NCBI RefSeq assembly: GCF_001598275.1
Contig: NZ_BCYQ01000020.1
Coordinates: 1 to 46,188, forward strand
Reading direction: 5' to 3'
Length of the DNA: 46,188 bases
DNA from: Moraxella oblonga NBRC 102422
Lineage (GTDB): Bacteria; Pseudomonadota; Gammaproteobacteria; Pseudomonadales; Moraxellaceae
Shown: one piece after another, positions 37,401 through 45,791 of the stretch
How the letters are laid out: every line of letters begins with the position of its first letter
Numbering within the stretch: the first letter of the stretch is position 1
Made by a program: the position numbers and the translations under genes
The notes under the pieces: generated by a model
Told to the model about the DNA's origin: nothing
The model's database searches: none
Seen by the model: the letters and a program-made list of their open reading frames with translations, nothing else

Positions 37401-38266
37401 TCAGTGTTATACAAAATGCGTTGCAATCCACTTGGCATCATATTACAACGAGTGGGGTGAGTATTATCACACTTATAGCGTGCATTTTTACCTGGAATAT
37501 ACAAATATTGAGTTGCGGTTGCTTGGTAATTTGATGGCACATTAGTGGTATTTGTACCCATAAAATATGCCACCACCTCAGCAAATGAACGAGCAGTTGG
37601 TGTGTTGGTACGTGCTGTAAACTTAGACATCTCATCGGTGAGGATTTGGCGTTGAGTTTTACCATTTACCATAGCATCTAAACGGCGTGCAGGCACGACC
37701 ATACGACCTGTATCAACAGCACTATCAACATATACACCCAATGTTGAAAGTCCAATCACTTTATCATCAGACAGTTTGGTAATTTCCTCACCTTTTAGAT
37801 CACGACCACCATTTAGCAGTAGATAAAACGCATCTTGTAGGCGAGACATACGGCTGTAGCATTTATAATAGCCATTGTCTAGCACGCACTGCTCTTGAAC
37901 TGCCTTCGACCGATCACCTTCGGCTTTGAGAACACGTCTATAATCACGTGTATAACCTGAAAAACCCCTCTCACTCCAATAGTAAAAAAGGACGGTATTA
38001 CCACTCATAGCTGGTTTGGCACCACTGACACCTCTATCATTTGCCCAGTTTAGTGCTTGACCAGTATTGGTTAAATAATCATCAGCAACGCTTCCCACGT
38101 CCATACTTCCTGAGATATCAAGCATAAACACCAAACTGGTTGCCCCTGCTGTTGCTTCTCTATAAATCTCAATATCACTAGCCTGTGCTTGTGGCATAAC
38201 TGTGGTAGCAGTCATGACAGCAGACAATGATAGGGCTAAGGTTTTTATATTAAATTTTTTCATCAT
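34436..38266 (-). CDS. pilY1: PilY1/PilC/ComC-like pilus tip adhesin
   Basis: Secreted or pilus-tip protein of 1276 residues. A signal peptide ends near AQAQA (about 29). A von Willebrand A domain follows with MIDAS motif DISGS at 50-54 and a later TDGEPT. From about residue 640 a beta-propeller PilC domain follows, with an EF-hand-like calcium loop (DRDSDGLID, about 955). The C-terminal ~100 residues are serine-rich with cysteines, ending SRQEQSQN. Relatives set pilus extension/retraction balance, adhesion and (as ComC in Acinetobacter) transformation. It is flanked by minor pilins in the usual order. Confidence 0.92.
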   Translation of the reverse strand: MMKKFNIKTLALSLSAVMTATTVMPQAQASDIEIYREATAGATSLVFMLDISGSMDVGSVADDYLTNTGQALNWANDRGVSGAKPAMSGNTVLFYYWSERGFSGYTRDYRRVLKAEGDRSKAVQEQCVLDNGYYKCYSRMSRLQDAFYLLLNGGRDLKGEEITKLSDDKVIGLSTLGVYVDSAVDTGRMVVPARRLDAMVNGKTQRQILTDEMSKFTARTNTPTARSFAEVVAYFMGTNTTNVPSNYQATATQYLYIPGKNARYKCDNTHPTRCNMMPSGLQRILYNTDIIGSGRDPNESRLSWTNYPIGTTSATNAYTSMPGYTYVIKPTKVYGRSGFQYSDPLTKNGSNYASPLDGDSCAAQGVYVLTDGEPTQDSGSEGLFASAFGEKITCPDTGDSLYCAITASEKLLSGNHKKKVPIKTAVVGFGAVFTKIPSYDAALTKEENLKNVGVTGTDVTTIDNLPSNDKEQRRAAAWGIVGGGGWYSGSSTVSVVNSVNSFLQTLNTDIPSMATGSPTVPVSSLNRQSLSSQAYYASFAPQPDKTQQLWTGNMNKYNTINGSLYGQGNQSLFQTSGLIDQTTLGLWDREINGETASGVFGNLKLRTNEQNQTQRQVYTESTGDNRALTTVTVDSLRNGQDNNKNYWLNLLGYKVSENETVDFNQLSAKPELRQLGATMHSSPILLTQSGKINSQLEESNRDDYLVYGSTQGVLHIVDADTGEEKFAFVPQKMVEKQKQAFLHESNTSGGKEKLFYGIDGAWVAHTEYVPRPDDGALTVGLSNPSDANSAKGKQWIYGGLRMGGKNYYSLDLSSIANTAKQGQNDGQISGAPVLKFNIDPEAGAVYTSSGKKSYPELTKMGQSWSKPSLGYVRWNGERRLVMFVGGGYDVGYEQSDYAQTNGEGAGVYMFDANTGDLLWWASNNDVTGGKATKHSATGDDNGSLQYSVVSRINTIDRDSDGLIDALYFGDLAGQGFRIDLNNANKINANGSAEVPFSIRVVKIFDEHKNDGLSPRLYEMPSISVQEAEGIGRFAVAAFGSGDRSSPLAGNYERLKTNLNTADDSVFVVYDYDLGNTAWRTMSMGNLLTHHGKGALKTAVLDSNLKGTEREVKADGKNQGWKYAYPTEKKGRYKAFGEPYAITNLLFVNTYDRDGGGLSGACGAGVVGVSQAYQFCLPTGICEKDEHGYVRNEETPVVSSSTPGLVEMTLGLGEKGVGNLSNISANSSSADSSASSNVKIDCSKTENQSKPECLNVETPSILSQLRWFESRQEQSQN

Positions 38267-38280
38267 TTATACTCTCTTGG

Positions 38281-38994
38281 TTATGGTGTGGTTGCAGGTT
38301 TAGTATTGACATTCTGGAAATCGGTACCAATCATGTACTGGGCATCTTGTCTGTTATAAGGTACTTTTGCCCTTCCCAGACAGTTCACAGAGTCTTCAAT
38401 TTTTGTATATGTAGAACCTAGACACTCTACAATATCCTTGATACCACTATTGGCAAAACTTGGCAAGATAGAGATGGATGTTGCATTCATCTTCATCTTA
38501 GTGATACCAATAGAACCTTGACCGATACTCACCCCTGTCGCCAATCCTGCCAATGGCGTACCATCATTATCTGGTGCTCGGCTGATATAAATCTGTGAAA
38601 TCACCACTTGACGACCGCCCGAGAAATCACTTTCACCGCAGTACCCTTGGCTGCCCAACTTGCTATTGCCAAGCACACTGGCACGAGTGATGTCAAAAAA
38701 CTCACTTTGACTAGAACGGTAACAAAACACCAATGTATCATCAGCGTTGGCATTGGATAAAAAATGTCCATACATGCTGTTGGTTGCTAGACGTTGTGAG
38801 ACTTTGCTTGGGTCTTCTAGGTTAAACAAAGCTGAGTTGTTGTTTTCTAAAAGTAGGCTATCCACTTGGTTGTTGGTAGATAAACGTAGCCCAAACATAC
38901 CTGTTTTCATGGCGATAGTAGCAATAGAACTGATGAGTAGCAATACAATCAGCACCATGATGAGCGTCGCCCCTTGTTGATTTTTAATATTCAT
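38281..38994 (-). CDS. pilX: Minor pilin assembly protein PilX
   Basis: 237 residues, starting MNIKNQQG then ATLIMVLIVLLLISSIATIAM. The prepilin cleavage glycine is present, but mature position 5 is Met instead of Glu, as often seen in PilX proteins. The hydrophobic helix is followed by a globular domain with cysteines. It lies 2 bp after the pilW stop and 14 bp before pilY1. PilX primes pilus assembly with PilV, PilW and FimU and helps recruit PilY1. Confidence 0.85.
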   Translation of the reverse strand: MNIKNQQGATLIMVLIVLLLISSIATIAMKTGMFGLRLSTNNQVDSLLLENNNSALFNLEDPSKVSQRLATNSMYGHFLSNANADDTLVFCYRSSQSEFFDITRASVLGNSKLGSQGYCGESDFSGGRQVVISQIYISRAPDNDGTPLAGLATGVSIGQGSIGITKMKMNATSISILPSFANSGIKDIVECLGSTYTKIEDSVNCLGRAKVPYNRQDAQYMIGTDFQNVNTKPATTP

Positions 38995-38996
38995 AC

Positions 38997-39836
38997 TTAA
39001 CCCCCAGAACTGTTACGAATAGCGACCACTTGACTAAATACTTCACGCATAAATGCTGGCGTTCCTGATGTGTCGGTAAGTTTAACCTCTTGCCCTGCGA
39101 TACGGTAGGTCTTCTCATCATTAACAACACTATTTGATGAACCTAGATTGTGAGTGGAACGCATGATAAGCCCGACTTCAATAGAGATAAGTTGATCAGT
39201 AGCAGTTAACGTACCGATGCCTTTATATTGCATATTATTGCCATTTTTTGTGCCAAAACGCACCTTAAAGGCTTCAACATCAGGAATCATCAAGCGTGGA
39301 TTGCCAAACTTATCAGTATCATTATTTGCATCACAGTACAAACCAAAGCGACCATTGCCTTGTGGCATGGGCTGGATAAAATAACGCTGTACATTGATTT
39401 CATTAGCTTTTAAAGGCGTACCCACACAGCTTTGCAACAAGTTTGCTACATGCGGTTTAAACTGAATGGTGAGCTGGTCGTTATTTAGTCCTACAAACAC
39501 AGCCTTGTCATTAACCTTACTTGGATCAACCGTTTTAGTAACGTGTACATTTTGGATGCCTGCAAAGTTTTTATCACTAAACACTATGCCCGCCCCTGGA
39601 TCATCAATTTTGATGGTGGTGGTTGATGTGGTATTTAGGTTGATATGACGCAAATCATGGGTAAGCTGAGCGATACCAAAAATGGCATTTTGTTGCAAAT
39701 CACTCGCACCTGTCTGTGTCGCAAGAGAACGCTGACCCGCCAAAAACACACCAGTCGCCGCCGCAATGATAAGTAAGCCCAACGCCATAGAAATGATAAG
39801 CTCTAACATGGTAAAGCCTTTTTGATAATTAGACAC
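38997..39836 (-). CDS. pilW: Minor pilin PilW
   Basis: 279 residues from a GTG start at 39836: MSNYQKG, then mature FTMLELIISMALGLLIIAAATGVFLAGQRS with Glu5. The open frame runs further upstream to 39968, but that part lies inside pilV and would bury the prepilin signal. GTG 39836 sits 10 nt after GGAG and overlaps the pilV end by 8 bp, indicating coupling. The C-terminal globular domain is long, as is usual for PilW. Confidence 0.87.
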   Translation of the reverse strand: MSNYQKGFTMLELIISMALGLLIIAAATGVFLAGQRSLATQTGASDLQQNAIFGIAQLTHDLRHINLNTTSTTTIKIDDPGAGIVFSDKNFAGIQNVHVTKTVDPSKVNDKAVFVGLNNDQLTIQFKPHVANLLQSCVGTPLKANEINVQRYFIQPMPQGNGRFGLYCDANNDTDKFGNPRLMIPDVEAFKVRFGTKNGNNMQYKGIGTLTATDQLISIEVGLIMRSTHNLGSSNSVVNDEKTYRIAGQEVKLTDTSGTPAFMREVFSQVVAIRNSSGG

Positions 39837-40341
39837 GATTATAAATCTCCATGATGACGCATTGTGCGTTGGTGTTGTAAACTGTGCCATTGGTGCAATC
39901 CATGCCACCATCAGGGTTGTTGTCATTACCATTGGTAGGATTGGTATCACCCCATGATACATAGACACACGAACGAGCTAGTGTAGAACCTGCACAAGTG
40001 AGCACAGCCATTTGCATACCTAAATTGGTGGCACGTGTACGCACTTGGTCAAAATCATACTGTGCCATTTGTGTTGCATTACATACATTCTTCCCACAAT
40101 CACGTGGCTTAGCAGCTACATTAAAATTAGTTTTTTGCAATGCCTCTAAACCTTGACGATTGACACGCAGACGCTCTGCTAAATCTCGGGCAATGTTGGT
40201 GGCGTAGACGTTGTTAGAAGCTTCGGTACTGGTAGTCACTGCACGCAACTGCATGGCACTAAACCCCAAAACAGCAACGGCAAGAATTACCAAAGCAACT
40301 ATCACCTCTATCAATCCTACCCCTTGTTGGCTATTTTTCAT
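39829..40341 (-). CDS. pilV: Minor pilin PilV
   Basis: 170 residues. MKNSQQG leader, then mature VGLIEVIVALVILAVAVLGFSAMQ with Glu5, the standard PilV N-terminus. Four or more cysteines in the second half suggest disulfides. Twelve bp after the first pilin gene and overlapping pilW. Part of the initiation complex for type IV pili. Confidence 0.88.
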   Translation of the reverse strand: MKNSQQGVGLIEVIVALVILAVAVLGFSAMQLRAVTTSTEASNNVYATNIARDLAERLRVNRQGLEALQKTNFNVAAKPRDCGKNVCNATQMAQYDFDQVRTRATNLGMQMAVLTCAGSTLARSCVYVSWGDTNPTNGNDNNPDGGMDCTNGTVYNTNAQCVIMEIYNRV

Positions 40342-40353
40342 TATTTATCTCTT

Positions 40354-40833
40354 TTATTGACAGTTATTACTATTTTTAAAAATATTGGGATTACCAACCG
40401 ACTGTACTAGCACAGAAGCAACGATGGTTGCATCTGTCTTGTGAGTGAGTGTGAAGCAATGTCCGCCCAACTCTGTTTCTTTATTTGCACCTTTCACATT
40501 AACACGACCCATATAATCATAACTTACACTGAGGGTTGGTGAGATGGTAAGATGTTTGAATGTAATTTGAGTACTTGGATTATTTACAGGTGAAGATGTA
40601 AACTGGATACTACTTTGCCCAACAGTAACAGTGTGGGCTCTTTTTTGGATAACGGCATTGGTGCGAGCCTCTTGAAAAGTCTCCACCACCGCACGCACCT
40701 CGCCATTAAACTTAGTTTTGTTCATGGTTTTTACAAAAGTAGGCACGGCAAAAGCCGATAAAATCGCCAATATACCCACAGTAATCAGCAACTCTACAAT
40801 CGTAAAGCCCTTTTGTCGCTGTAATGTCATCAT
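40354..40833 (-). CDS. GspH/FimT-family minor pilin
   Basis: 159 residues. MMTLQRQKG leader, then mature FTIVELLITVGILAILSAFAVPTF, followed by the GspH/FimT domain (EARTNAVIQKRAHTVTV) and a C-terminal disulfide pair (GGHCFTL and NSNNCQ). First gene of the seven-gene pilus operon; by position it is FimU or FimT. Two adjacent ATGs (40833, 40830) are possible starts. A good promoter lies immediately upstream. Confidence 0.85.
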   Translation of the reverse strand: MMTLQRQKGFTIVELLITVGILAILSAFAVPTFVKTMNKTKFNGEVRAVVETFQEARTNAVIQKRAHTVTVGQSSIQFTSSPVNNPSTQITFKHLTISPTLSVSYDYMGRVNVKGANKETELGGHCFTLTHKTDATIVASVLVQSVGNPNIFKNSNNCQ

Positions 40834-40854
40834 CTCAAATCCCCAAAATCTTGT

Positions 40855-40883
40855 ATTATCAGTATATCATAATTGCCATACAA
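40855..40883 (-). promoter_or_regulatory. Promoter of the minor-pilin operon
   Basis: On the minus strand TTGTAT (40883-40878), a 17-bp spacer and GATAAT (40860-40855), with a short leader to the ATG at 40833. It is sigma-70 type. TGGCA occurs here, but the second half of a sigma-54 site does not. Confidence 0.6.
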
Positions 40884-40946
40884 CCGCCATCAACCAAATT
40901 TAGGCATTTTGTTATCAAAAAAATGCTCAAACCTAGATGTTGATTG

Positions 40947-40980
40947 GCTTAGGGTGTTGCAAGAACCATGCACACTAAGC
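40947..40980. promoter_or_regulatory. Long hairpin upstream of the pilus operon
   Basis: GCTTAGGGTG and CACACTAAGC pair over 10 bp with one mismatch, 64 bp upstream of the operon's -35. Inner bases can extend the stem. It could be a regulator site or part of an RNA. Apart from this, the promoter and the argF terminator, nothing is seen in 40834-41233. Confidence 0.4.
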
Positions 40981-41098
40981 ATACTGATACAATTCAACAA
41001 CAATTTATATCAATATAAACATTATGTAACTTTATGATTATTTTGTATATTTTATGTAAAAATAAGTGGAATTATTTGCTATTGATTTGCCAATATGT

Positions 41099-41129
41099 AA
41101 AAAAACCGTTCGCTATTTACGAACGGTTT
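41099..41129 (-). terminator. Intrinsic terminator after argF
   Basis: The stem AAACCGTTCG / CGAACGGTTT (10 bp, loop CTATTTA) has seven consecutive A at its left edge, which give the U-tract on the minus strand. Confidence 0.88.
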
Positions 41130-41233
41130 ACACACACCAAAAGAACTTTAAAAATGACACAAAATTAGCGATTGTTCGCGGGGTATTCGCCCCCCACAAA
41201 AACGTATCAAATTTATAGTTTTGATGGATATCA

Positions 41234-42151
41234 TCACAGTTTGATTTTATCTTTTAACAAAAACTCCATCAAGGCTTTTTGGGCATGCAAGCGATTTTCG
41301 GCTTCGTCCCACACCACCGAACGAGGGTCGTCTAGCAGGTCATGACTAATCTCCTCACCACGATGAGCGGGCAGACAATGCATAAAAAGCACCTCTTTAT
41401 CCGCCATATCAAGGAGTTGCTTGGTTACTTGAAATCCTGCAAAATCTGTTTCACGTTTTTTTTGCTCTGCCTCTTGCCCCATGCTTGCCCACACATCAGT
41501 AACCACAAGGTGTGAGCCTTTGACCGCCTCATAAATGTCATTGGTCAATGTCAAACGGTGGGCATATTTGTTCACCAGTTCACTGTTTGGCTCATAGCCT
41601 TTTGGTGTGGCGATATTTAGATGAAAATCAAACTGCTCGGCTGCCAAAATATAAGAATTACACATATTATTACCATCGCCGACCCATGTTACCGTTTTGC
41701 CTTTGATGTCGCCACGATGTTCGGCAAAGGTTTGCATATCCGCCAAAAGCTGGCAGGGGTGATAATCATCAGTTAGGGCATTGATGACAGGTACAGACGA
41801 ATATTTGGCAAAGGTTTGTACTTTTTGATGAGCAAAAGTGCGAATCATGACAATATCTGTCATAGAACTAATGACACGAGCCGAATCCTCAATCGGTTCA
41901 CCACGTCCAAGCTGGGTATCGTTGGGCGATAAAAATAAAGCCTGCCCACCAAACTGCCCCATACCAGTCTCAAATGAGACACGAGTACGAGTGCTGGATT
42001 TTTCAAAAATCATCGCAAGTGTACGACCGACAAAGGGGCGATAAATCTCGCCTGCGTGTTGCATTTTTTTAAGTTCACTGGCACGGCTAATAACAGCTTG
42101 CAATTCATCTTTGGATAAATCAAGTAAGGTGAGAAAATGGCGAACGCTCAT
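41234..42151 (-). CDS. argF: Ornithine carbamoyltransferase
   Basis: Forms citrulline from ornithine and carbamoyl phosphate in arginine synthesis. 305 residues, usual length for the anabolic enzyme. The carbamoyl-phosphate site SSTRTR is at 52-57, HPCQ at 131-134, and the ornithine-binding [10 protein letters not shown] near 257-266. Codes behind the HolD-like gene and the P-type ATPase on the same strand with short gaps, so readthrough is possible. A strong terminator follows. Confidence 0.97.
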   Translation of the reverse strand: MSVRHFLTLLDLSKDELQAVISRASELKKMQHAGEIYRPFVGRTLAMIFEKSSTRTRVSFETGMGQFGGQALFLSPNDTQLGRGEPIEDSARVISSMTDIVMIRTFAHQKVQTFAKYSSVPVINALTDDYHPCQLLADMQTFAEHRGDIKGKTVTWVGDGNNMCNSYILAAEQFDFHLNIATPKGYEPNSELVNKYAHRLTLTNDIYEAVKGSHLVVTDVWASMGQEAEQKKRETDFAGFQVTKQLLDMADKEVLFMHCLPAHRGEEISHDLLDDPRSVVWDEAENRLHAQKALMEFLLKDKIKL

Positions 42152-42234
42152 AAAAAATCCTTGTTAAAGTCATGGAAAAAGAGATGAGTATAACAAAAAT
42201 TGTCATGATTAGGCAAGTTAATCTTGGGCTTAGG

Positions 42235-43035
42235 CTATTGATTGACAAATGTCCAAAATGCCCTTTTTTGCTCACTATGCTTGGCAAGTAAGCGAACATC
42301 GGTCAAGGTATAAGCATTTTTAATGCCCAGTCCTTCGGTGAGTGGGGTCAGCAGTCCAATTTGCACGCCCATCACATCAGGCATGGCAAGCCCCAATACA
42401 AAACCCAAACAGGCTTGGTTGGCAGGTGCAAAATCTTGGTGTTCGGCATAGTCGTCCTTGACCAGCGGATAACGTATCTCATGGGTGCGATAAGGTAGGT
42501 TGGCAGCTTGGGCTTGACGCTCTAACGCTTCACACAAGGAGAGCCAAACTGAATGCACATCTGTATCCAAAAATTGCAAATCCACCACCAACACCCACCG
42601 CCCAAATCGCACACCTTTAAGATGATAGCGAATGTCCACTTTGGGGATAGGTGTGGTCATGGGTGAGTTAGGTTGGGCGGTGGCGACCTGTGGGGGGGTG
42701 GTTGAGTTATCCACCAATTGCTTGGGCATTACCACATCATCAGGCATATCAGAGGTGGGTGCATGGATAGCAATGTCATCAGCGACGTTGCCAATGCGTT
42801 CATCATGACTGTCATAGCCATCATCATTATCATGGCTATCATAACAATCATCACTATCATAGTAATCATTATCATCACAACCACCCACCAACACGCCAGT
42901 AATCATGGGTGCAGGTCTTTGTCCCAAACGGTCGCTCATGGCAGGCACACATTCTGTGGTGTGCGCTTTGTTCGCCCACACAGGTATGCCTATCATTGAT
43001 AGGATATGGCGGTTTTGGCTAATGGCTAAATTCAT
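42235..43035 (-). CDS. Candidate DNA polymerase III psi subunit (HolD-like)
   Basis: 266 residues, no confident family match, but both ends resemble E. coli HolD. The N-terminus (NRHILSMIGIPVWANKA) parallels the LQQLGITQW segment that binds chi. The C-terminus (YTLTDVRLLAKHSEQKRAFWTFV) parallels the LTDLRANPTARAALWQQI segment. The middle holds a low-complexity Asp/Tyr/Ser/His stretch (about 55-80) and a Pro/Thr linker, giving twice the E. coli length. A long, cryptic psi is known in Pseudomonas aeruginosa. If right, it links the clamp loader to SSB through chi. Alternative: an unrelated hypothetical protein. Confidence 0.45.
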   Translation of the reverse strand: MNLAISQNRHILSMIGIPVWANKAHTTECVPAMSDRLGQRPAPMITGVLVGGCDDNDYYDSDDCYDSHDNDDGYDSHDERIGNVADDIAIHAPTSDMPDDVVMPKQLVDNSTTPPQVATAQPNSPMTTPIPKVDIRYHLKGVRFGRWVLVVDLQFLDTDVHSVWLSLCEALERQAQAANLPYRTHEIRYPLVKDDYAEHQDFAPANQACLGFVLGLAMPDVMGVQIGLLTPLTEGLGIKNAYTLTDVRLLAKHSEQKRAFWTFVNQ

Positions 43036-43089
43036 GAAATCAAATGGTGCTGATGTGAGGCAATTTTACCACGATTTTATAAAATTCGC

Positions 43090-45642
43090 TCAATTTTTGA
43101 CAGTTGACATTCGCTTAATTCTCATCGCATTCACCACCACAATCAGACTTGACACACTCATACCAATGGCAGCAAGCCACGGTGGAACATAACCTAGCCC
43201 TGCTGGCACAATAACAGCTGTATTATAAAAAAATGCCCAACGTAAGTTTTGGCGTATGATGTGGCGAGTTTTGTTAGCAATGTCCAAAGCATTATCCACA
43301 ACCAATAACTTACCACCCAACAGAACGCCATCAGCCGACACCTGTGCCAAATCACTAGCCCCCGCCATTGCCACCGACACGTTGGATGCACCCAGTACAG
43401 GTGCGTCATTGATGCCATCACCCACCATCAAGACAGTATGTCCATTTTTTTGCAACTCTTTGATGTGATTGACTTTATCGGTTGGGGATAAGCCATGATA
43501 AGCGGTCTGTATGCCCAACTCTTTGGCGACTGTTAGGGCATTATCACTGGGGTCGCCTGTGAGCATGATGGGCGTGATGTTTTTGGTAATTAGGCTTTTG
43601 ATAAGTGCTTTTGTGTCTGTGCGTATCACGTCATTAAAATAAAAACGCGCCACCATTTGCCATGTGTCGCCAACTTTTTGGGAGAGTGCTACTGACATAT
43701 TTGCCGAAAAATCGCTCAATTTTTCTACAATGATTTGCCCTTTTGTGTCATTTAGCACAAACTCATCATGCCCTATCCGATACCACACACCATCAATACA
43801 ACCCTCCACACCTCCTGCTGTATGATGTGTCAGGCTATCCACTTTAAGCAAATGCAGTCCATGAGCTGATGTCAATATTGCCTTTGCCACAGGGTGCTTT
43901 GACCCCACTTCTAGGCTGGCACTGATTTTAAGCCAATGCGTTTTATCAAAATCCATATAATCCATATGTAAAAGATTCGCCTGCCCTACCGTGAGTGTAC
44001 CAGTTTTGTCAAATGCCACATGGGTAACTTCTGACAAACTTTGAATGGTATGCCCACGAGTCGCCAAAAACCCCAAACTAGCCAGTCGGTTGGTTGCCAT
44101 CGTCAAGGCAATCGGTGTGGCAAGACCCAACGCACAGGGGCAAGTCGCTACCAGTACCGCCACTGTCGCCCATACTGCCTGACTTTTATCCACAAAAAAC
44201 CAAATCACAAAAATAAGTACAGACAATGCAAGTACACGAGCCACAAACCACCTTGCCATTTTGTCAGCATCTTGGGCAATTTGGGGCTTTTCACTCATGG
44301 CACGATTCATCAGACGGTCAATGAGTGCCATTTGGCTGTCGTTGATTTCTGCCGTTACAAGCATGGCAAAAGGTTGGGCATCATTTTGTGAACCCCCAAA
44401 CAACACATCGCCCTGCCGTTTGACAATCAAATCACTCTCACCAGTCAAAAGGCTTTGGGATACAGTTGCGTTGTTTGACAATAACACACCATCGCAGGCT
44501 ATCTGTTGCCCTGCTTCTATCCAAATCACATCACCAATCTTGACGGTCTGTGCCAGTATCTTGTCGGCGTAGTCATGGCTGTTTTTTGTGTGCCATTGAT
44601 TGATGATATCTTTGTTTAATGTATTATTTTTATAATGGGTCAACAACCCCACATCATCAACAAATTTTTGTACCAACGTTGGCTCAATCACCACCAAATC
44701 AGAAGCCAAATTAGACGCTTTTAGACGGGCATTTTGTTCAATATATCGCCCAGCCAGCAAAAAGAAAATAAACATCGCTACCGAATCAAAATAAGTCTCA
44801 CCCGACTGGGTCAATGTGGCGTATAAACTTGCCACAAAAGTAATGATGAGAGCGATAGAGACAGGCACGTCCATGTTGACTTGGCGAGCTTTTAGAGCAT
44901 GGTAAGCCGAAGCAAAAAATGGTGCTCCTGCATAAAAAATGACAGGCATGGTAACAAATAACGCCACCGCCCTCAAAAAATGGCGATGTTCTTCGGCCAT
45001 GCCCGAATAATCCCCAAAATACATACCAATAGAAAACATCATCGCCTGCATTGCCCCTACCGCCGCCACGCCTAGCCTGATGAGCATTTGTTTGTTTTGG
45101 CGTTTCATCATCGCTTCGTGCGTGTCTTGGCGATAGGGTTTGGCATCATAACCCACCGAATGTATGGCGGACAAAATATCGCTGATATGACAACAAGTTT
45201 CGTCCCAATTGACTCGCATACGCCCCTGTGTGAGATTGACCTGACAAGCACGTACACCACCTATACTACGCAAGCGACTCTCAATCAGCCAAGTGCAAGC
45301 CGTGCACCGCAAATTTGCCACCGAAAGCTCGGCGACACTACCCCCATCTTCTTGGTACACAAACAAAGATTTGACATCATCGTGATTATAAGCATCAAAA
45401 TTGGCTATGGGCAAGGGTGCAGTTGGGCTAATCTCACGGCGATCTAGATAATACTGCGACAATCCAGCCTCAACGATACTGGCAGAAGCAAGCTGACAGC
45501 CTAAACAGCACATGGGGCGTTCCTTTTGAAAAATCATGGTATAAAAAGGTTCGCTGGGCAAAACTTCACCACAATGAAAACAATGTCCATCAGGGGGCAA
45601 TACCAAAGAATCTAAGGCAACATCGGAGGGTTGGTAAGTCAT
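43090..45642 (-). CDS. Copper-type P1B ATPase (CcoI/FixI-like)
   Basis: 850-residue heavy-metal pump. The N-terminus has a cysteine-rich domain (CFHCG ... CCLGCQ) typical of CcoI/FixI. A heavy-metal-associated domain (LRCTACTWLIE) follows, then eight membrane segments with CPC (ATCPCALGLATP). The catalytic domain has DKTGTLT, HP (SKHPVA), TGD and GDGINDAP. Such pumps supply copper for cbb3 cytochrome oxidase assembly rather than simple detoxification. ATG 45642 is the start; an in-frame TTG at 45666 is rejected. ccoNOP and ccoG/H/S are not in the window. Confidence 0.9.
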   Translation of the reverse strand: MTYQPSDVALDSLVLPPDGHCFHCGEVLPSEPFYTMIFQKERPMCCLGCQLASASIVEAGLSQYYLDRREISPTAPLPIANFDAYNHDDVKSLFVYQEDGGSVAELSVANLRCTACTWLIESRLRSIGGVRACQVNLTQGRMRVNWDETCCHISDILSAIHSVGYDAKPYRQDTHEAMMKRQNKQMLIRLGVAAVGAMQAMMFSIGMYFGDYSGMAEEHRHFLRAVALFVTMPVIFYAGAPFFASAYHALKARQVNMDVPVSIALIITFVASLYATLTQSGETYFDSVAMFIFFLLAGRYIEQNARLKASNLASDLVVIEPTLVQKFVDDVGLLTHYKNNTLNKDIINQWHTKNSHDYADKILAQTVKIGDVIWIEAGQQIACDGVLLSNNATVSQSLLTGESDLIVKRQGDVLFGGSQNDAQPFAMLVTAEINDSQMALIDRLMNRAMSEKPQIAQDADKMARWFVARVLALSVLIFVIWFFVDKSQAVWATVAVLVATCPCALGLATPIALTMATNRLASLGFLATRGHTIQSLSEVTHVAFDKTGTLTVGQANLLHMDYMDFDKTHWLKISASLEVGSKHPVAKAILTSAHGLHLLKVDSLTHHTAGGVEGCIDGVWYRIGHDEFVLNDTKGQIIVEKLSDFSANMSVALSQKVGDTWQMVARFYFNDVIRTDTKALIKSLITKNITPIMLTGDPSDNALTVAKELGIQTAYHGLSPTDKVNHIKELQKNGHTVLMVGDGINDAPVLGASNVSVAMAGASDLAQVSADGVLLGGKLLVVDNALDIANKTRHIIRQNLRWAFFYNTAVIVPAGLGYVPPWLAAIGMSVSSLIVVVNAMRIKRMSTVKN

Positions 45643-45748
45643 GGTAATTTTGGAAAAATTAACCAATATTATATCACGGTTTTTTTATTGGCTTATCTTG
45701 CCATTGTCAAATTATTCTTTAAAAAAATCAAACAAAAACCAATAAAAT

Positions 45749-45777
45749 AAAAAACGCACCCATAAGGCACGTTTTTT
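45749..45777 (-). terminator. Likely terminator for a gene at the right edge
   Basis: A/T-flanked hairpin: AAAAAACG plus CC pair with GG plus CGTTTTTT across a two-base internal mismatch, loop CATAA. It lies 15 bp beyond the stop of the coding-like remnant on the minus strand. Confidence 0.5.
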
Positions 45778-45791
45778 AAGATTGGTATTGT

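Noticed and set aside
39837-39968. Longer PilW from 39968
   Set aside because: The added part lies within pilV and would bury the prepilin leader, which must be near the N-terminus.
40855-40883. Sigma-54 promoter for the pilus operon
   Set aside because: TGGCA is present, but the second half (TTGC at the right distance) is not; the sigma-70 elements fit.
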